From the NCBI RefSeq assembly GCF_949628215.1, contig NC_134284.1, forward strand, positions 248,001 to 312,000: a stretch of 64,000 nucleotides of DNA, written 5' to 3'. The notes beneath the pieces were generated by a model. It was given only the letters and a program-made list of their open reading frames with translations. It did no database searches and was not told the DNA's origin. The position numbers and the translations under genes are program-made. Shown here piece by piece: positions 48,401 to 54,029 of the stretch (positions are counted from its first letter, which is position 1; each line of letters opens with the position of its first letter). This DNA comes from Phalacrocorax aristotelis. Lineage: Eukaryota > Chordata > Aves > Suliformes > Phalacrocoracidae.

Positions 48401-51400
48401 TATACAGGTCTCTGGAAACACAGTAGCACCAAACCTGGCAGACAAACCCAGCCTTCTAGCCATAAGGCCAACTTGAAAAAGCCTGTTATTTATTCACAAA
48501 GCACATTTCTCTAGGCCCACACGATCTGACAAGGGAAGAAGTAGTGATGTTGAATAATGCATTCCTGTTAGTGACACCATTAGCTCAACCTTCTAGCCAG
48601 ACAATTAACTATTCCTTCAGCCTCCACAGGCTGTTCCTGGATCTGCTTGCAGGTTTCAGGGACCCTCTGAGAAATTACTTGATAAGTCAGAGAGGGCAGA
48701 GGACATTTTTTTGTGTGTGTGAAAACTAAAAGGAAAGAGCCTCCCTCATTCTGTGGGGGCGATGTGGAAGGGAAGAAGCAGCTGGAACACTGCCTTGTGG
48801 TACAGATAATTGCATGCTCCCATTTACTTGGGGATGCTGACAGGCCCTATGTCACCTATTTACTTGGTTAGATTTGGCCACTGCTGATGATACACAGATA
48901 CGAGGAGACACTCGTACAAGATAGCAAGCGGCCTGCAGGTTCAGAAGGGTCTCTGCACAAAGCCCCAGGAAGGGTCTGGTGGGCCATCAGGTTCAGCAAC
49001 TGTTTACCAGCAAGTGACTCTGAGCACCTGCTCAGACCACAAGGACTCAGTCTCCAGGAGACTTCAAGTCCATCACTTTCTGGTTGAAAGACTTGTGACC
49101 TGTGTCCCCTGCCCTCACTGAGCCAGTAACATGTCACTCCTGTAACGCGTGCTCTAGCAGGGGGCTGGCTGCATATTCCCATTTATGAAACACAGTTCCT
49201 CCCAAGCCCCTTTGCTCAGTTGCATCTAGCAGCCCACAGTGTGCCCTTTGGTTCCCCCTTCACGCTTCCAAACAAAGCTTGCACAGACTGTTCCCACCTG
49301 TGGACACAGGCCCAGCAGCCCCTTTCCTGCTGCTAATGATTCCCCCCATGGGGACTATACAGCAGACAACTGCAAATATGTTCTTGTCTTTGGAGATACG
49401 CCCACACTGCCAATCCAAGACCCTGACTGATCTAGTGGGCCAGCTCAAGTGCAGATCACAAGCACTTGGGAGACTGCAGCCATCCTGCTTGCCTAGCCAC
49501 TGGAAAATGCCTATCCCTCCACCAGTGCCCTTTCAGGCACCATCGTTTGGGTGCAGCACCCCTAACTGAACTCACCTCTTCACCGTGCGGAGCAGGGTGG
49601 AGCGTGCCTCGTTGTGGAAGGTGATGATGAGGCTGGTAGCTGGCAAGTCTGTGTCATAGCGTACAGAAGTGCATCTGCAACATGGGAAAGCAGAATTGTA
49701 AGCCAAACATCACCCAGAAGCAGCCATTGCAGCAAGGTACCTAGAATTTCTAAAGGAGAAGAGAATAATATACTAAAACCAGAAACAACAGCAAGCGAGG
49801 CCTCAGCAGTCCCTGCACCAAGATTGGCAGAGCTTAAAAAGAACTATGCCTGTTGAAAGGCAAAGTTTTGAGGCTGTGTACCTAAACTCACAATGCTGCA
49901 TGCTGAGGGAGTGCATGTGGGTTTCATGGGGAACAAGGGTTCAACATCATGGACTCTAGTCCCTGGTTTGCCTGTGATTCATGTAAAATCTTGTTTATTC
50001 ATGCACAGGACATGCACATGCTAAGGATGCATGGACCTGGTACACCCAGGCATCACTGTATAAAGCATTTCAAATTCTTTGGACATCAGACTTTACAGAA
50101 AAGAAAACACTAGCTAGTGTTGTGATCTGCATCAGGGAGTTCCTAAGGTTCAACACTAATACCTCAGCTGGCAAAGGAAAGCAATTCCTCCCACCTTCTC
50201 ATCTGACTTTGCAACGTTAGGTACATACATTCATTCTCATACTCAGAACCAAGGATTAACTCAGGATCAGCTTGCATCAGGGTTACTCATACCCTGTAAA
50301 GAACAAGGATTCTTGGAGAAGAACTCTCAGATGTGAATCCTGGATCCAGTTCTGGCAGATACTAGGAACAGCAGATTTGGGCTGATCCGTTCCTCCAGAG
50401 CGTCTGCCTTCTTAACTTCCAGCCAGTGTTAAACAGCACTCAGTCTGCACTAATTCTGTGTCTGATGAAGAGCTCACACCTGAAACTGTGGCCTAGTGTT
50501 CTTAACAACTCACAGCCATGCAAAGAACTGAATCGTATTCCCTCCCGGGACACATTCAGTCTAACAGCCACTACTTGTACTTCTGCATTTACTTACTATT
50601 CTTTTATGGCTATTACTAAACTGTTACTGTTTTTACTATCACATTCAATCCTACTGGTTTATGACTTTTTCATTGCAACATTTTATTAATGGGACAGCAG
50701 CTCCTTGAAGCAATTTTCAAATATATAGAGAAACCTTGAAAAAGACTAAAGTGGAAAACCTGAGACCAGACAGGAGACATACCACATTTATTGTTTTTTC
50801 AAGATAACTCCATGACGTAATGCATATAAAATGTACTAAGGCACCAAGAAGTGGAAAAGCAGCAGAAATTGGTGTATGTGTTGTTTGGGGAAGTCTTCCC
50901 AAGAGCTCAGCATTATTAGAGAATTACAGAAGACAAGGACAAAGTTTGTGCTTGAAAGTTGGCCCTCTATTTGCTTTGGATCAAAAAAAAAACAAACATC
51001 TACATGCTAGGTCAGAAGGAGCTTGTAGGATGTGGAGTCATGTATGCCAAGCTCTGCTTGGCTGCCTGAAGAAAAAGTGACATGTTAGTGACCTGTTGAG
51101 TCCCCGCTCCTAAAACAGAGAGCCAGGTCCATTTATGATACAAGGATGGGCTTTCCTCAAACCACATCTAACTTGTACCACCTGAAATAAGTCCTCATCC
51201 TAAACTGCCATCCCAGCAACCATTCCAATAACGCTATAAGACAAGGTTCTCAAAACCAAATACCTCATTCCCAGACTGCCATCTCTGCAAAGGGAAGGAA
51301 CATGGAAATAGGTTTATCTGCTCTGATTATATACTGATTTGGACTCCCCATTGCTGAAGGGAATCCTTGCAAAGCTGGGGCTGAAATGGCCATACATTTC

Positions 51401-52774
51401 CAGGGAGTCACATATACGTTGTTCTTCAGACTGAAGAGCATGAATGAAGCTTTTCACAAAAAGCATGCTCTGCATGCTACCACAAATCAAAATAAAAAAT
51501 AATTCACCTTTGAAGTGAGCTGTTTGTAGGCCAGAACATGACAGCAAATTAACAGAAAACAGTAATTTTGCATGGCGGGGAGACTTGTCAGTAATGCAGG
51601 ACACGGCACCTCTGCCTCTGAGTCACTAGGAAGCCAATCCCAAGTACTGTACCAGGGAACAGGAGTACAAGACTCTCACCTCACAACCCAAGACCCAGCT
51701 GCTTGCATTTGCAAAGCGCCCTGATGGCAGGCTCGCAAAGCTCCATGACTGCTGACATCCCTTTCAGTTTCCATCAAGTTAGATGCCTGGTTTTCCATTC
51801 CCAGCAGCTGTGAAGCGTTGCTTTGCAACCCTAGGTAGGGTCTAGGTTCCAGTCCAGATACATAAGCATTTCAGACATGGTTGGTTTGCTTCTATTTTTA
51901 CTCTGTTGAAGTAGGCTGTTTTACAGTATCCTATCACTACAAAACCTACAGTTTTCAAGGTATGACATTATCTTTGTACTCCAGAAACTACAAAAATAGT
52001 TACCTGACTTAAAGATGAGTTTAATCAGCAGAATAAATTCACTCCCAGTGAAACAAGGACAGAATGATGAACGCTTTGCAAGCCATGAAATATTCAGTGT
52101 ATTCACATGTTAGTTTTGTCCCAACCCTAGCAGCCTTCATCCAAGCCATAAAGCTCAGGCTGGAAAGAAGGCACCAAACCAGCTTCACACAGCCAGGGCA
52201 CAGCAGGTGAGGAATGCCAGAGTAAAGCAAGGCTGCAACAATGCCAGCCAAGACAAAGGGTCGCTGAGAAGAGCCATGAGTGTGAGGGGAGTTGTGCAAA
52301 AAACAACTGTCAGATGGGCCATCTGAGCTGCAATGGAGGGTCTGCACTGAAACAAGACAATGCTTGGACCTGGGAGAAGAGATGCTAGAAAAGCAACAAG
52401 CTGGGACCAAATTAGTCAAGGGTCTCTGCACATTTGAGACCTTTCCAGATTAACCATGAAATACAGTGAGGTAATGAACCAACACTGGCAAAGAAAAACC
52501 CAAACTATCCTTTGTCAACATTGTGGAACAAGACAGGAGGGCAGTGGACTTCCCACACCAAGCAGCAGCCATAGCTTGGAGCAAGGGCTGCACGGTACCT
52601 GTAGTGCCTGGTGTCCCGAATGAGCCGATCACTGCTGAGTTTGTCGCTCTCTAGCTGATTAAAAGCGTGCTGGTGGTAGGGGTCTTCTCCAGCCTTCAGC
52701 AGCTTTGAGGACAAGTAAGCCTTTTCATCGAAACCCCTCCTTGGGTTCTTCTCTCTTTGGGGAGCCCCTGTCAT
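9288..52774 (-). CDS. GALNT16: Polypeptide N-acetylgalactosaminyltransferase 16, coding exons 2-15 (5' exon missing)
   Basis: Fourteen exons on the minus strand join in consistent phase to 502 codons plus a stop: 52599-52774, 49576-49674, 42850-42917, 36181-36246, 32680-32801, 30586-30673, 29537-29621, 28399-28502, 24010-24136, 22951-23043, 20708-20791, 18990-19131, 18708-18824 and 9288-9425. All introns are GT/AG. The enzyme family moves GalNAc from UDP-GalNAc to Ser/Thr of proteins in the Golgi lumen, with Mn2+ bound by DxH and a later His. Visible marks are DSH (residues 158-160 of the visible part), DIWGGEN (262-268), VGHVFRK (from 290) and three ricin-type lectin repeats. GALNT16 is preferred over the close paralogue GALNT14 because of EARPSAIGK, the GIIKQ..NCLES segment and GSFIQH.VSGLCLE, recalled from the vertebrate GALNT16 protein. 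The family is about 558 residues long, so roughly the first 55-60 residues (tail, signal anchor, stem start) are outside the window. Confidence 0.93.
13708..13760 (+). repeat. Truncated 5' LTR of the ERVL remnant
   Basis: The first roughly 50 bases match the start of the 3' LTR at 15698 (TGTGCTGGTTTTG, then CTGAGAA, GGGTTAATT and TCTTCACTG). The match stops near 13757, after which only scattered similarity such as CCCACGCT remains. The rest of the LTR, primer site and leader seem to have been deleted. Confidence 0.75.
13904..14386 (+). pseudogene. ERVL pol remnant: protease joined to RNase H
   Basis: A 160-codon open frame begins with a retroviral aspartic protease segment whose DTG is at codons 30-32 (GAC at 13991) in [14 protein letters not shown]. 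From about codon 62 it runs into RNase H sequence ([14 protein letters not shown], then [10 protein letters not shown]). The whole reverse transcriptase that normally lies between them is absent, so the frame is a deletion product that happens to stay open. It ends at a stop at 14384-14386. Confidence 0.8.
14387..15235 (+). pseudogene. ERVL integrase remnant, frameshifted
   Basis: The N-terminal zinc-binding part is recognisable near 14440-14580 ([15 protein letters not shown]) but contains stops and a frame change. The core starts near 14640 ([11 protein letters not shown], first catalytic Asp) and includes the second Asp in SDNRTHF near 14827, where the residue after Asn is Arg instead of the usual Gly. 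A frameshift near 14910-14925 moves the rest, including the catalytic Glu region KKEQYNG, into another frame that stays open to 15218. It cannot make a whole integrase. Confidence 0.85.
15236..15697 (+). pseudogene. ERVL 3' internal region and polypurine tract
   Basis: After the integrase a short tail ([14 protein letters not shown] wording near 15257) gives way to a degenerate region with a 62-codon frame at 15296-15481. No intact envelope gene is present, as usual for ERVL. The purine-rich run ATAAGGGGTGGAGAA ending at 15697 directly precedes the 3' LTR and is the expected polypurine tract. A short duplication, GGACATTTTAAT/GGACATTTTACA, lies near 15531-15556. Confidence 0.65.
15698..15920 (+). 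repeat. 3' LTR of the ERVL remnant
   Basis: It begins TGTGCTGGTTTTGGCTGAG immediately after the polypurine tract and ends near ACCACAACA, giving the TG...CA ends of an LTR over about 223 bp. Near its end is a small imperfect tandem repeat of GTGGGGCTGA/T (about 15870-15900). The 5' copy is far shorter, so no age can be drawn from LTR divergence. Confidence 0.72.
18115..18171 (+). repeat. Perfect tandem repeat, 3 x 19 bp
   Basis: The unit TGCGTTTTGTTGGGAATAC occurs three times without a mismatch at 18115-18133, 18134-18152 and 18153-18171. It is followed by TGCTGCTG. Perfect identity suggests a recent expansion and a likely length polymorphism. It lies 537 bp from exon 14 within the last intron. 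Confidence 0.97.
18708..18824 (-). CDS. GALNT16: GALNT16 coding exon 14, second lectin repeat
   Basis: This is a phase 0 to phase 0 exon of 39 codons, from acceptor tatgccaaag|GAATGG to donor AGACAG|GTAGGT. It encodes [20 protein letters not shown] followed by [19 protein letters not shown]. Joined to the Q that ends exon 13 it gives QEW, the QxW motif of the alpha repeat. KCLS is the beta-repeat CLD equivalent, with Asp replaced. Sequence drift is highest in this part, as expected for the lectin domain. Confidence 0.94.
18825..18989 (-). other. GALNT16: Short GALNT16 intron between exons 13 and 14
   Basis: This is a 165-bp intron, the shortest in the gene, with donor GTAAGG and acceptor ATGCCAAAG. 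No repeat is seen. Its small size fits splicing by intron definition. Confidence 0.9.
18990..19131 (-). CDS. GALNT16: GALNT16 coding exon 13, linker and first lectin repeat
   Basis: The exon runs from acceptor acttcaag|GGTTCC to donor ACTCAG|GTAAGG, 142 bp, ending in phase 0. It encodes [20 protein letters not shown] followed by [20 protein letters not shown] and SNPPVTQ. NCLES is the alpha-repeat equivalent of the lectin CLD motif. The acceptor's upstream tract is poor in pyrimidines. A second in-frame acceptor (tgcag) 18 bases further upstream would add six residues. The chosen one matches the length of the mammalian protein. Confidence 0.92.
19132..20707 (-). other. GALNT16: GALNT16 intron between exons 12 and 13
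   Basis: The intron holds a CR1 tail at 19250-19555 and an AT-rich run at 19556-19615. A second possible acceptor for exon 13 lies at 19150-19152 (minus-strand CAG). The remainder, up to the donor at 20707, holds no recognised element. Confidence 0.85.
19250..19555 (-). mobile_element. CR1 LINE, 3' end fragment
   Basis: Read on the minus strand this is a CR1 tail. It has CCCAATGACAGGACCAGGGG, then the GTACCACCTGAATATGAGGA segment, the GGTTTTGAAT/CACCTGG region, a lysine-like GGAAGGGACC stretch and the terminal CATTCTGTGATTCTGTG octamers at about 19250. It is very like the 3' end of the full-length copy at 41230-41552 and belongs to the same subfamily. It is 5' truncated at about 19555 and inserted in the same orientation as GALNT16, only 120 bp upstream of exon 13. 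Confidence 0.9.
20708..20791 (-). CDS. GALNT16: GALNT16 coding exon 12, end of catalytic domain
   Basis: This 84-bp exon runs from acceptor gtgtttccag|TGTTGC to donor CTCAA|GTGAGTC. It encodes [20 protein letters not shown] followed by LENVYPEL. The motif C(K)[13 protein letters not shown] closes the catalytic domain and starts the linker to the lectin domain in all family members. Its phases fit exon 11 (phase 2) and exon 13 (phase 2). Confidence 0.95.
20792..22950 (-). other. GALNT16: GALNT16 intron between exons 11 and 12
   Basis: This 2.2-kb intron has consensus ends. Short spaced repeats such as AAGTGCACC/AAGTGCACC near 22520-22540 are present. No mobile element or coding sequence is recognised. 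Frames of 70-80 codons at 22314-22898 on either strand have no resemblance to known proteins. Confidence 0.8.
22951..23043 (-). CDS. GALNT16: GALNT16 coding exon 11
   Basis: This 93-bp exon runs from acceptor ccccatgcag|GAACACC to donor GGAAG|GTAAGCT. It encodes [20 protein letters not shown] followed by [21 protein letters not shown] is common to the family. The [12 protein letters not shown] stretch is the feature that best separates GALNT16 from GALNT14, whose equivalent begins YYYAARP. The split codon with exon 10 gives Lys, where the mammalian protein has Arg. Confidence 0.96.
23044..24009 (-). other. GALNT16: GALNT16 intron between exons 10 and 11
   Basis: This 966-bp intron contains an old CR1 tail at about 23375-23640. 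Nothing else is recognised. Confidence 0.85.
23375..23640 (-). mobile_element. CR1 LINE, old 3' end fragment
   Basis: On the plus strand the order GGAATAATTCAGCTTGGAAA, GTTCAACCTCCTGC, TTCATGAATGGAGATTTCAC, CACCTCTCTGGG and CTTAACTACCCTCACTGTGA is the reverse complement of a CR1 3' region. It is more diverged than the copy at 19250 and belongs to a different, older subfamily. The terminal octamers are decayed. Confidence 0.82.
24010..24136 (-). CDS. GALNT16: GALNT16 coding exon 10, third metal ligand
   Basis: This 127-bp exon runs from acceptor tctcttccag|AGCTCTC to donor TATATCAA|GTAGGTG. It encodes [20 protein letters not shown] followed by [20 protein letters not shown] and YI. His292 in VGHVFRK is the family's third Mn2+ ligand, and RKRHPY forms part of the flexible catalytic loop. 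The exon carries no long minus-strand open frame. A 155-codon plus-strand frame over it is an antisense shadow. Confidence 0.95.
24137..28398 (-). other. GALNT16: GALNT16 intron between exons 9 and 10
   Basis: This 4.3-kb intron holds the T/G homopolymer junction at 25315-25352. The 26240-26400 part is AT-rich. A 115-codon plus-strand frame at 25645-25992 lacks any family resemblance. No mobile element is recognised with confidence. Confidence 0.8.
25315..25352 (+). repeat. Homopolymer junction: T run next to G run
   Basis: About 16 T are followed by 16 G (25331-25346), then TGGGGG. The G-rich strand can form a G-quadruplex, and it is the non-template strand with respect to plus-strand transcription. 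The tract is prone to slippage and base-calling error, so its exact length is doubtful. Confidence 0.9.
28399..28502 (-). CDS. GALNT16: GALNT16 coding exon 9, Gal/GalNAc-T motif
   Basis: This 104-bp exon runs from acceptor ttttccag|TACCCC to donor AATTTTG|GTAAGT. It encodes [20 protein letters not shown] followed by [15 protein letters not shown], residues 235-269 of the visible protein. TPVIAGG-FVID and DIWGGEN are the signature of the Gal/GalNAc-T motif, where the Glu and Asn of WGGEN sit in the acceptor and sugar pocket. All motif residues are intact. Confidence 0.97.
28503..29536 (-). other. GALNT16: GALNT16 intron between exons 8 and 9
   Basis: This 1.0-kb intron includes a possible MIR-like SINE at 29120-29205 and an AT-rich inverted stretch near 29308-29330. 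A 129-codon minus-strand frame at 29207-29596 runs through exon 8 into the intron and is not a separate gene. Confidence 0.8.
29120..29205 (+). repeat. Possible degenerate MIR/CORE-SINE
   Basis: The order TAGGTCTGCTTTACACTTCC, GGGTGACTGTTTAGCTGCTTC and TTCCTCACCTGGAAGATGGA parallels the MIR core and 3' part, which run from 'acttactagctgtgtgacc' to 'tttcctcatctgtaaaatgg'. It is strongly diverged. Only an alignment to repeat consensus sequences can decide. Confidence 0.35.
29537..29621 (-). CDS. GALNT16: GALNT16 coding exon 8
   Basis: This 85-bp exon runs from acceptor ccttctcag|GGTTTGAC to donor ATAAG|GTAGCT. It encodes [20 protein letters not shown] followed by TDPTQSI and two bases (AG) of the next codon. 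FDWSLHFKW is a conserved family segment. The donor GTAGCT is the weakest splice site in the gene, lacking the G at position +5. The AG left at the end combines with the T that opens exon 9 to give Ser, where relatives have Arg or Lys. Confidence 0.93.
29622..30585 (-). other. GALNT16: GALNT16 intron between exons 7 and 8
   Basis: This is a 964-bp intron with regular ends. A 78-codon plus-strand frame at 29875-30111 has no recognisable relation. No repeat is seen. Confidence 0.85.
30586..30673 (-). CDS. GALNT16: GALNT16 coding exon 7
   Basis: This 88-bp exon runs from acceptor ctccctcag|GATTAT to donor GGGGAG|GTGGGT. It encodes [20 protein letters not shown] followed by LAASADLRG, residues 178-206 of the visible protein. 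The VVSPIIDVI segment is a core motif of the catalytic domain. The acceptor has a strong polypyrimidine tract. The split Gly codon continues into exon 8. Confidence 0.96.
30674..32679 (-). other. GALNT16: GALNT16 intron between exons 6 and 7
   Basis: This 2.0-kb intron shows no mobile element. Short frames at 31158-32421 have no family resemblance. Confidence 0.85.
32680..32801 (-). CDS. GALNT16: GALNT16 coding exon 6, contains the DxH metal site
   Basis: This 122-bp exon runs from acceptor catggtag|GGCTG to donor AAAGAG|GTGAGC and ends in phase 0. It encodes [20 protein letters not shown] followed by [20 protein letters not shown] and E. LDSHCEVN holds Asp158 and His160 of the visible protein, the DxH pair that binds Mn2+ and the UDP diphosphate in GalNAc-transferases. 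Both residues are intact, so an active enzyme is expected. Confidence 0.96.
32802..36180 (-). other. GALNT16: GALNT16 intron between exons 5 and 6
   Basis: This 3.4-kb intron contains a markedly AT-rich stretch (about 33180-34060) and a CR1 tail (34925-35187). No coding sequence is recognised. Confidence 0.85.
34925..35187 (+). mobile_element. CR1 LINE, 3' end fragment
   Basis: The segment has the typical CR1 tail: GGCTTTAAACTAAAAGCGAG, ATAAGGAAGAAATTTTTCAC, GTTGCCCAGAGAGGTGG, GGTCAGGCTGGACGGGGCTC, GGTTGGACTGGATGACC and a closing CTATGATTCTAG. It is 5' truncated at about 34925 and lies antisense to GALNT16. Its wording differs from the 19250/41552 subfamily, so it is another CR1 subfamily. 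Confidence 0.92.
36181..36246 (-). CDS. GALNT16: GALNT16 coding exon 5
   Basis: This 66-bp exon runs from acceptor ttcctaag|CTGAGG to donor GAAG|GTGAGTG. Its codons read [20 protein letters not shown] followed by E and the first base of a Gly codon. This matches the family segment that precedes EGLIRSR. It is in phase with exon 4 (phase 1) and exon 6 (phase 1). It is short and was identified by protein similarity recalled from GALNT14/16. Confidence 0.93.
36247..37264 (-). other. GALNT16: GALNT16 intron between exons 4 and 5, part before the CR1
   Basis: This part of the 6.6-kb intron shows no repeat. A plus-strand frame of 279 codons (36462-37301) fills most of it and runs into the CpG-rich start of the CR1. 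It shows no domain, and its Ser/Phe/Cys-rich make-up is like that of chance frames in intron DNA. Confidence 0.7.
37265..37480 (+). promoter_or_regulatory. CpG-rich 5' region of the CR1, candidate internal promoter
   Basis: CpG dinucleotides are dense here (for example CCGCGGCCGGGCGC, CTCTCGCGAGG, GCGCGAGCGACCGGGATGCG), in contrast with the CpG-poor DNA around it. In full-length LINEs the 5' UTR carries the promoter. The block could also be a pre-existing genomic CpG island next to the insertion. No TATA box was noticed close to it. Confidence 0.5.
37623..38511 (+). pseudogene. CR1 ORF1 remnant (zinc-knuckle-like and SGNH esterase parts)
   Basis: Three pieces in three frames make up ORF1. 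The first (37623-37835) has a CNMC...CTRC cysteine pair pattern followed by a leucine heptad run ([20 protein letters not shown]), a likely coiled coil. The second (37874-38254) holds [18 protein letters not shown], the GDS block of the SGNH esterase domain. The third (38179-38511) holds the conserved GTND block and ends with [10 protein letters not shown], which contains the esterase Asp/His pair. The frame changes lie around 37835-37874 and 38150-38180. The catalytic blocks survive individually but not in one frame. Confidence 0.82.
38496..39572 (+). pseudogene. CR1 ORF2 endonuclease domain remnant, frameshifted
   Basis: The AP-endonuclease-like start is open at 38496-38984 and contains [10 protein letters not shown] (catalytic Glu) and YRLFRKDR. 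The frame is then lost near 38960. The continuation in the next frame has a TAA near 39040 and reopens at 39109-39576 with [10 protein letters not shown] (the GDFN-type block, Asn replaced by Lys) and [10 protein letters not shown], whose SDH holds the catalytic Asp-His pair. A further shift before 39573 returns to the frame of the reverse transcriptase. Confidence 0.85.
39573..41165 (+). pseudogene. CR1 ORF2 reverse transcriptase part, 530 codons open but motif A altered
   Basis: This is the longest open frame in the window. It includes the fingers/palm blocks of a non-LTR reverse transcriptase: [43 protein letters not shown], the motif A block [26 protein letters not shown] (motif B) and NFADDTK (motif C, Asp363-Asp364). 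In motif A the residue at codon 275 (AAC at 40395-40397) is Asn where non-LTR RTs have the metal-binding Asp, so the polymerase is predicted to be inactive. The frame ends at TAG 41163-41165, but CR1-like coding continues in the same frame just after it ([12 protein letters not shown]), so this stop is a mutation. The first Met is internal to ORF2. Confidence 0.93.
41166..41552 (+). mobile_element. CR1 3' end: last coding codons, 3' UTR and octamers
   Basis: After the in-frame TAG the coding wording of CR1 ORF2 resumes ([20 protein letters not shown]) and then shifts frame. The 3' UTR ends with GGCTTGGACAAGATGATCTC, CTTCCAACCC and repeated ATTCTGTGATT units near 41524-41552. The octamers replace a poly(A) tail in CR1. 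Confidence 0.88.
41553..42849 (-). other. GALNT16: GALNT16 intron between exons 4 and 5, part between the CR1 and exon 4
   Basis: No further mobile element is clear here. A 177-codon plus-strand frame at 42164-42697 overlaps minus-strand frames of similar size and has no domain resemblance. Confidence 0.75.
42850..42917 (-). CDS. GALNT16: GALNT16 coding exon 4
   Basis: This 68-bp exon has acceptor ccctgcag|CCTCCTG and donor GATC|GTAAGTATG. It encodes [20 protein letters not shown] and SD. The [11 protein letters not shown] motif forms the second beta strand and UDP-contact region of the family. It enters in phase 2 and leaves in phase 1, which fits exon 3 before it and exon 5 after it. The full-length CR1 lies in the intron that follows it in the transcript. 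Confidence 0.95.
44755..44885 (+). repeat. Degenerate MIR/CORE-SINE
   Basis: The run AGCTCTGCAATAATTTGCTG, then TGGATCCTTGGGAAAGGTAC and TTCATCTTCTTTGCACTCTG follows the MIR consensus order ('gctctgccacttactagctgtgtgaccttgggcaagttacttaacctctctgtgcctc'). The match covers the core and the start of the 3' part, on the plus strand. It is an old amniote repeat and is not specific to birds. Confidence 0.55.
47735..48015 (+). mobile_element. CR1 LINE fragment with internal deletions
   Basis: CACATCTCGAGTGCTGTGTC, CAGTTCTGGCCTTCCCAGGA and CTGGGTTTGTTCAGCCTTGA match the last coding part of CR1 ORF2. CATCCTTGGAGATACTAAAA and GAGCAACCTGCTCTAGTTGA match its 3' UTR. The part between them is much shorter than in an intact tail, so pieces have been lost. 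The octamer end is not preserved. Confidence 0.82.
49576..49674 (-). CDS. GALNT16: GALNT16 coding exon 3 (first strand of GT-A fold)
   Basis: This 99-bp exon runs from acceptor ttgcag|ATGCAC to donor AAGAG|GTGAGT, phase 2 to phase 2. It encodes [20 protein letters not shown] followed by RTVKS, the nucleotide-sugar-binding start of the GalNAc-transferase catalytic domain (the [16 protein letters not shown] motif of the family). It is too short to stand out as an open frame and was found by matching the family motif on the minus strand. The split codon with exon 2 gives Arg59 and a Cys follows it, as in relatives. Confidence 0.94.
49675..52598 (-). other. GALNT16: GALNT16 intron between exons 2 and 3
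   Basis: This 2.9-kb intron has no recognised mobile element. Small frames (87-130 codons) on both strands lack family resemblance. Confidence 0.8.
52599..52774 (-). CDS. GALNT16: GALNT16 coding exon 2 (stem and start of catalytic region)
   Basis: The acceptor reads ctctag directly before an ATG codon and the donor reads CTACAG|GTACCG. The exon gives residues 1-58 plus two bases of codon 59 of the visible protein. It includes [20 protein letters not shown] and [15 protein letters not shown], the conserved segment that leads into the GT-A domain of GALNT14/16-type enzymes, and ends in RDTRHY. It starts in phase 0 and ends in phase 2. The ATG is probably an ordinary internal Met, because this family needs an upstream exon for its membrane anchor. 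Confidence 0.93.
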
Positions 52775-54029
52775 CTAGAGCAGAGACAAGCATCAGAGCA
52801 TCAGGGAGAACAGCCAACTCATGTTTAGACACAGGTAATAAGTTCAGACACACATACACTAAGACAGGTTGTTTGCCATACATCTGTAAGTGGCTCAGGT
52901 ATGGGGGAAGGCAGTCAGGCAAGAGCTTGGAAAGCAGGAAACCTTCACAGATATGGTGTTATATGGTATATATGCCTTCTCCGAAGAAAACTGAAGGCTT
53001 CACTATCTTTACAGACTCAGTTTGGGACGAAAGCTGCTGTTCCTGATAGCACAGGCAGAGCCAAATTCCCTTTAGCACTTGTTATGCAGAACATGCAAGA
53101 TTGCATGTATCTGGAAGCCCTTCCAGGCAACATGGGCTTGAGAGCAGCCTCCAACCAATGTGGCTGAAAGACGGTGTTTTGAGGAAAAACGGTTTCAGCC
53201 TTTCAGCAATCACCATCACATACAAACACAAAGGCAGCTTATTGAACAGGTTCCCTGCTGTGCCTTGTCCAGCTTTGCCCAGTCTCACAGAAGTCTGTGA
53301 TAAAGTTGGAAGCTGCATGTGACAGTCCCCAGTCCTGTGCAAGAGCTAAAACACCTGGGCCACCCCTCTTCTCTCCTTATTTTCCTCTAGCTTTCCTAGG
53401 CCACAAAGTCAGTGGAATGCCAGCACCTGGAAACCACTCACTAGGGCCACTGGGAGGGAGGACAGGCACAGTTCTAGCCCATACTGAACTTTTAGTTGTG
53501 AGATTTTGGTTAGAAACAACCTATAAGCCAATATTTTGCAGTTTCTAAAGCAAGCAGGATTGTTTATACAATCAAGTAGTTTAACAAATTGTCTGTGGTA
53601 GCCATTTGATAGAACAAATAATGAAGAAGCCATAAAACACTCCCAGCAGCCAAGGAATGCTGGAGCTCCCTAAAACTGCTGCAAAAGGCAGATGCCAGCA
53701 CATGCACATCTCATCCAAAGCGCTGGACAGTCCCCAGATCTTGAGGTCCTTCTGTACAAAATAGTTTGGATACCCTCTAATACTAGGCTTGATTAAGTTT
53801 CTCCCTCTGCTATAAGGCTCCTTTTAGGAGTTTTAGAGGGCAAGAGACCACGGACTTGTCCCCAGTATCACACAGCATTTTGGTTAAGCCATCTAAATGG
53901 GCTGGGAAACAACTCAAGAGACAGCACCACAGCAAATTCCTGAAGCCAGAGAGCGCTTAGAAAACAAACGTCTCTGCACCTTTCTCTGAGAAGGGCTACC
54001 CTGCAATGCAGACAGCCCTAGGAGAACCA

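Larger units (their letters stand above)
42918..49575 (-). other. GALNT16: GALNT16 intron between exons 3 and 4
   Basis: This 6.7-kb intron contains a MIR-like piece (44755-44885) and a CR1 fragment (about 47735-48015). Frames of 201 codons (minus, 45416-46021) and 254 codons (plus, 45695-46459) overlap on opposite strands and show no known domain. The rest shows nothing recognisable. Confidence 0.8.
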
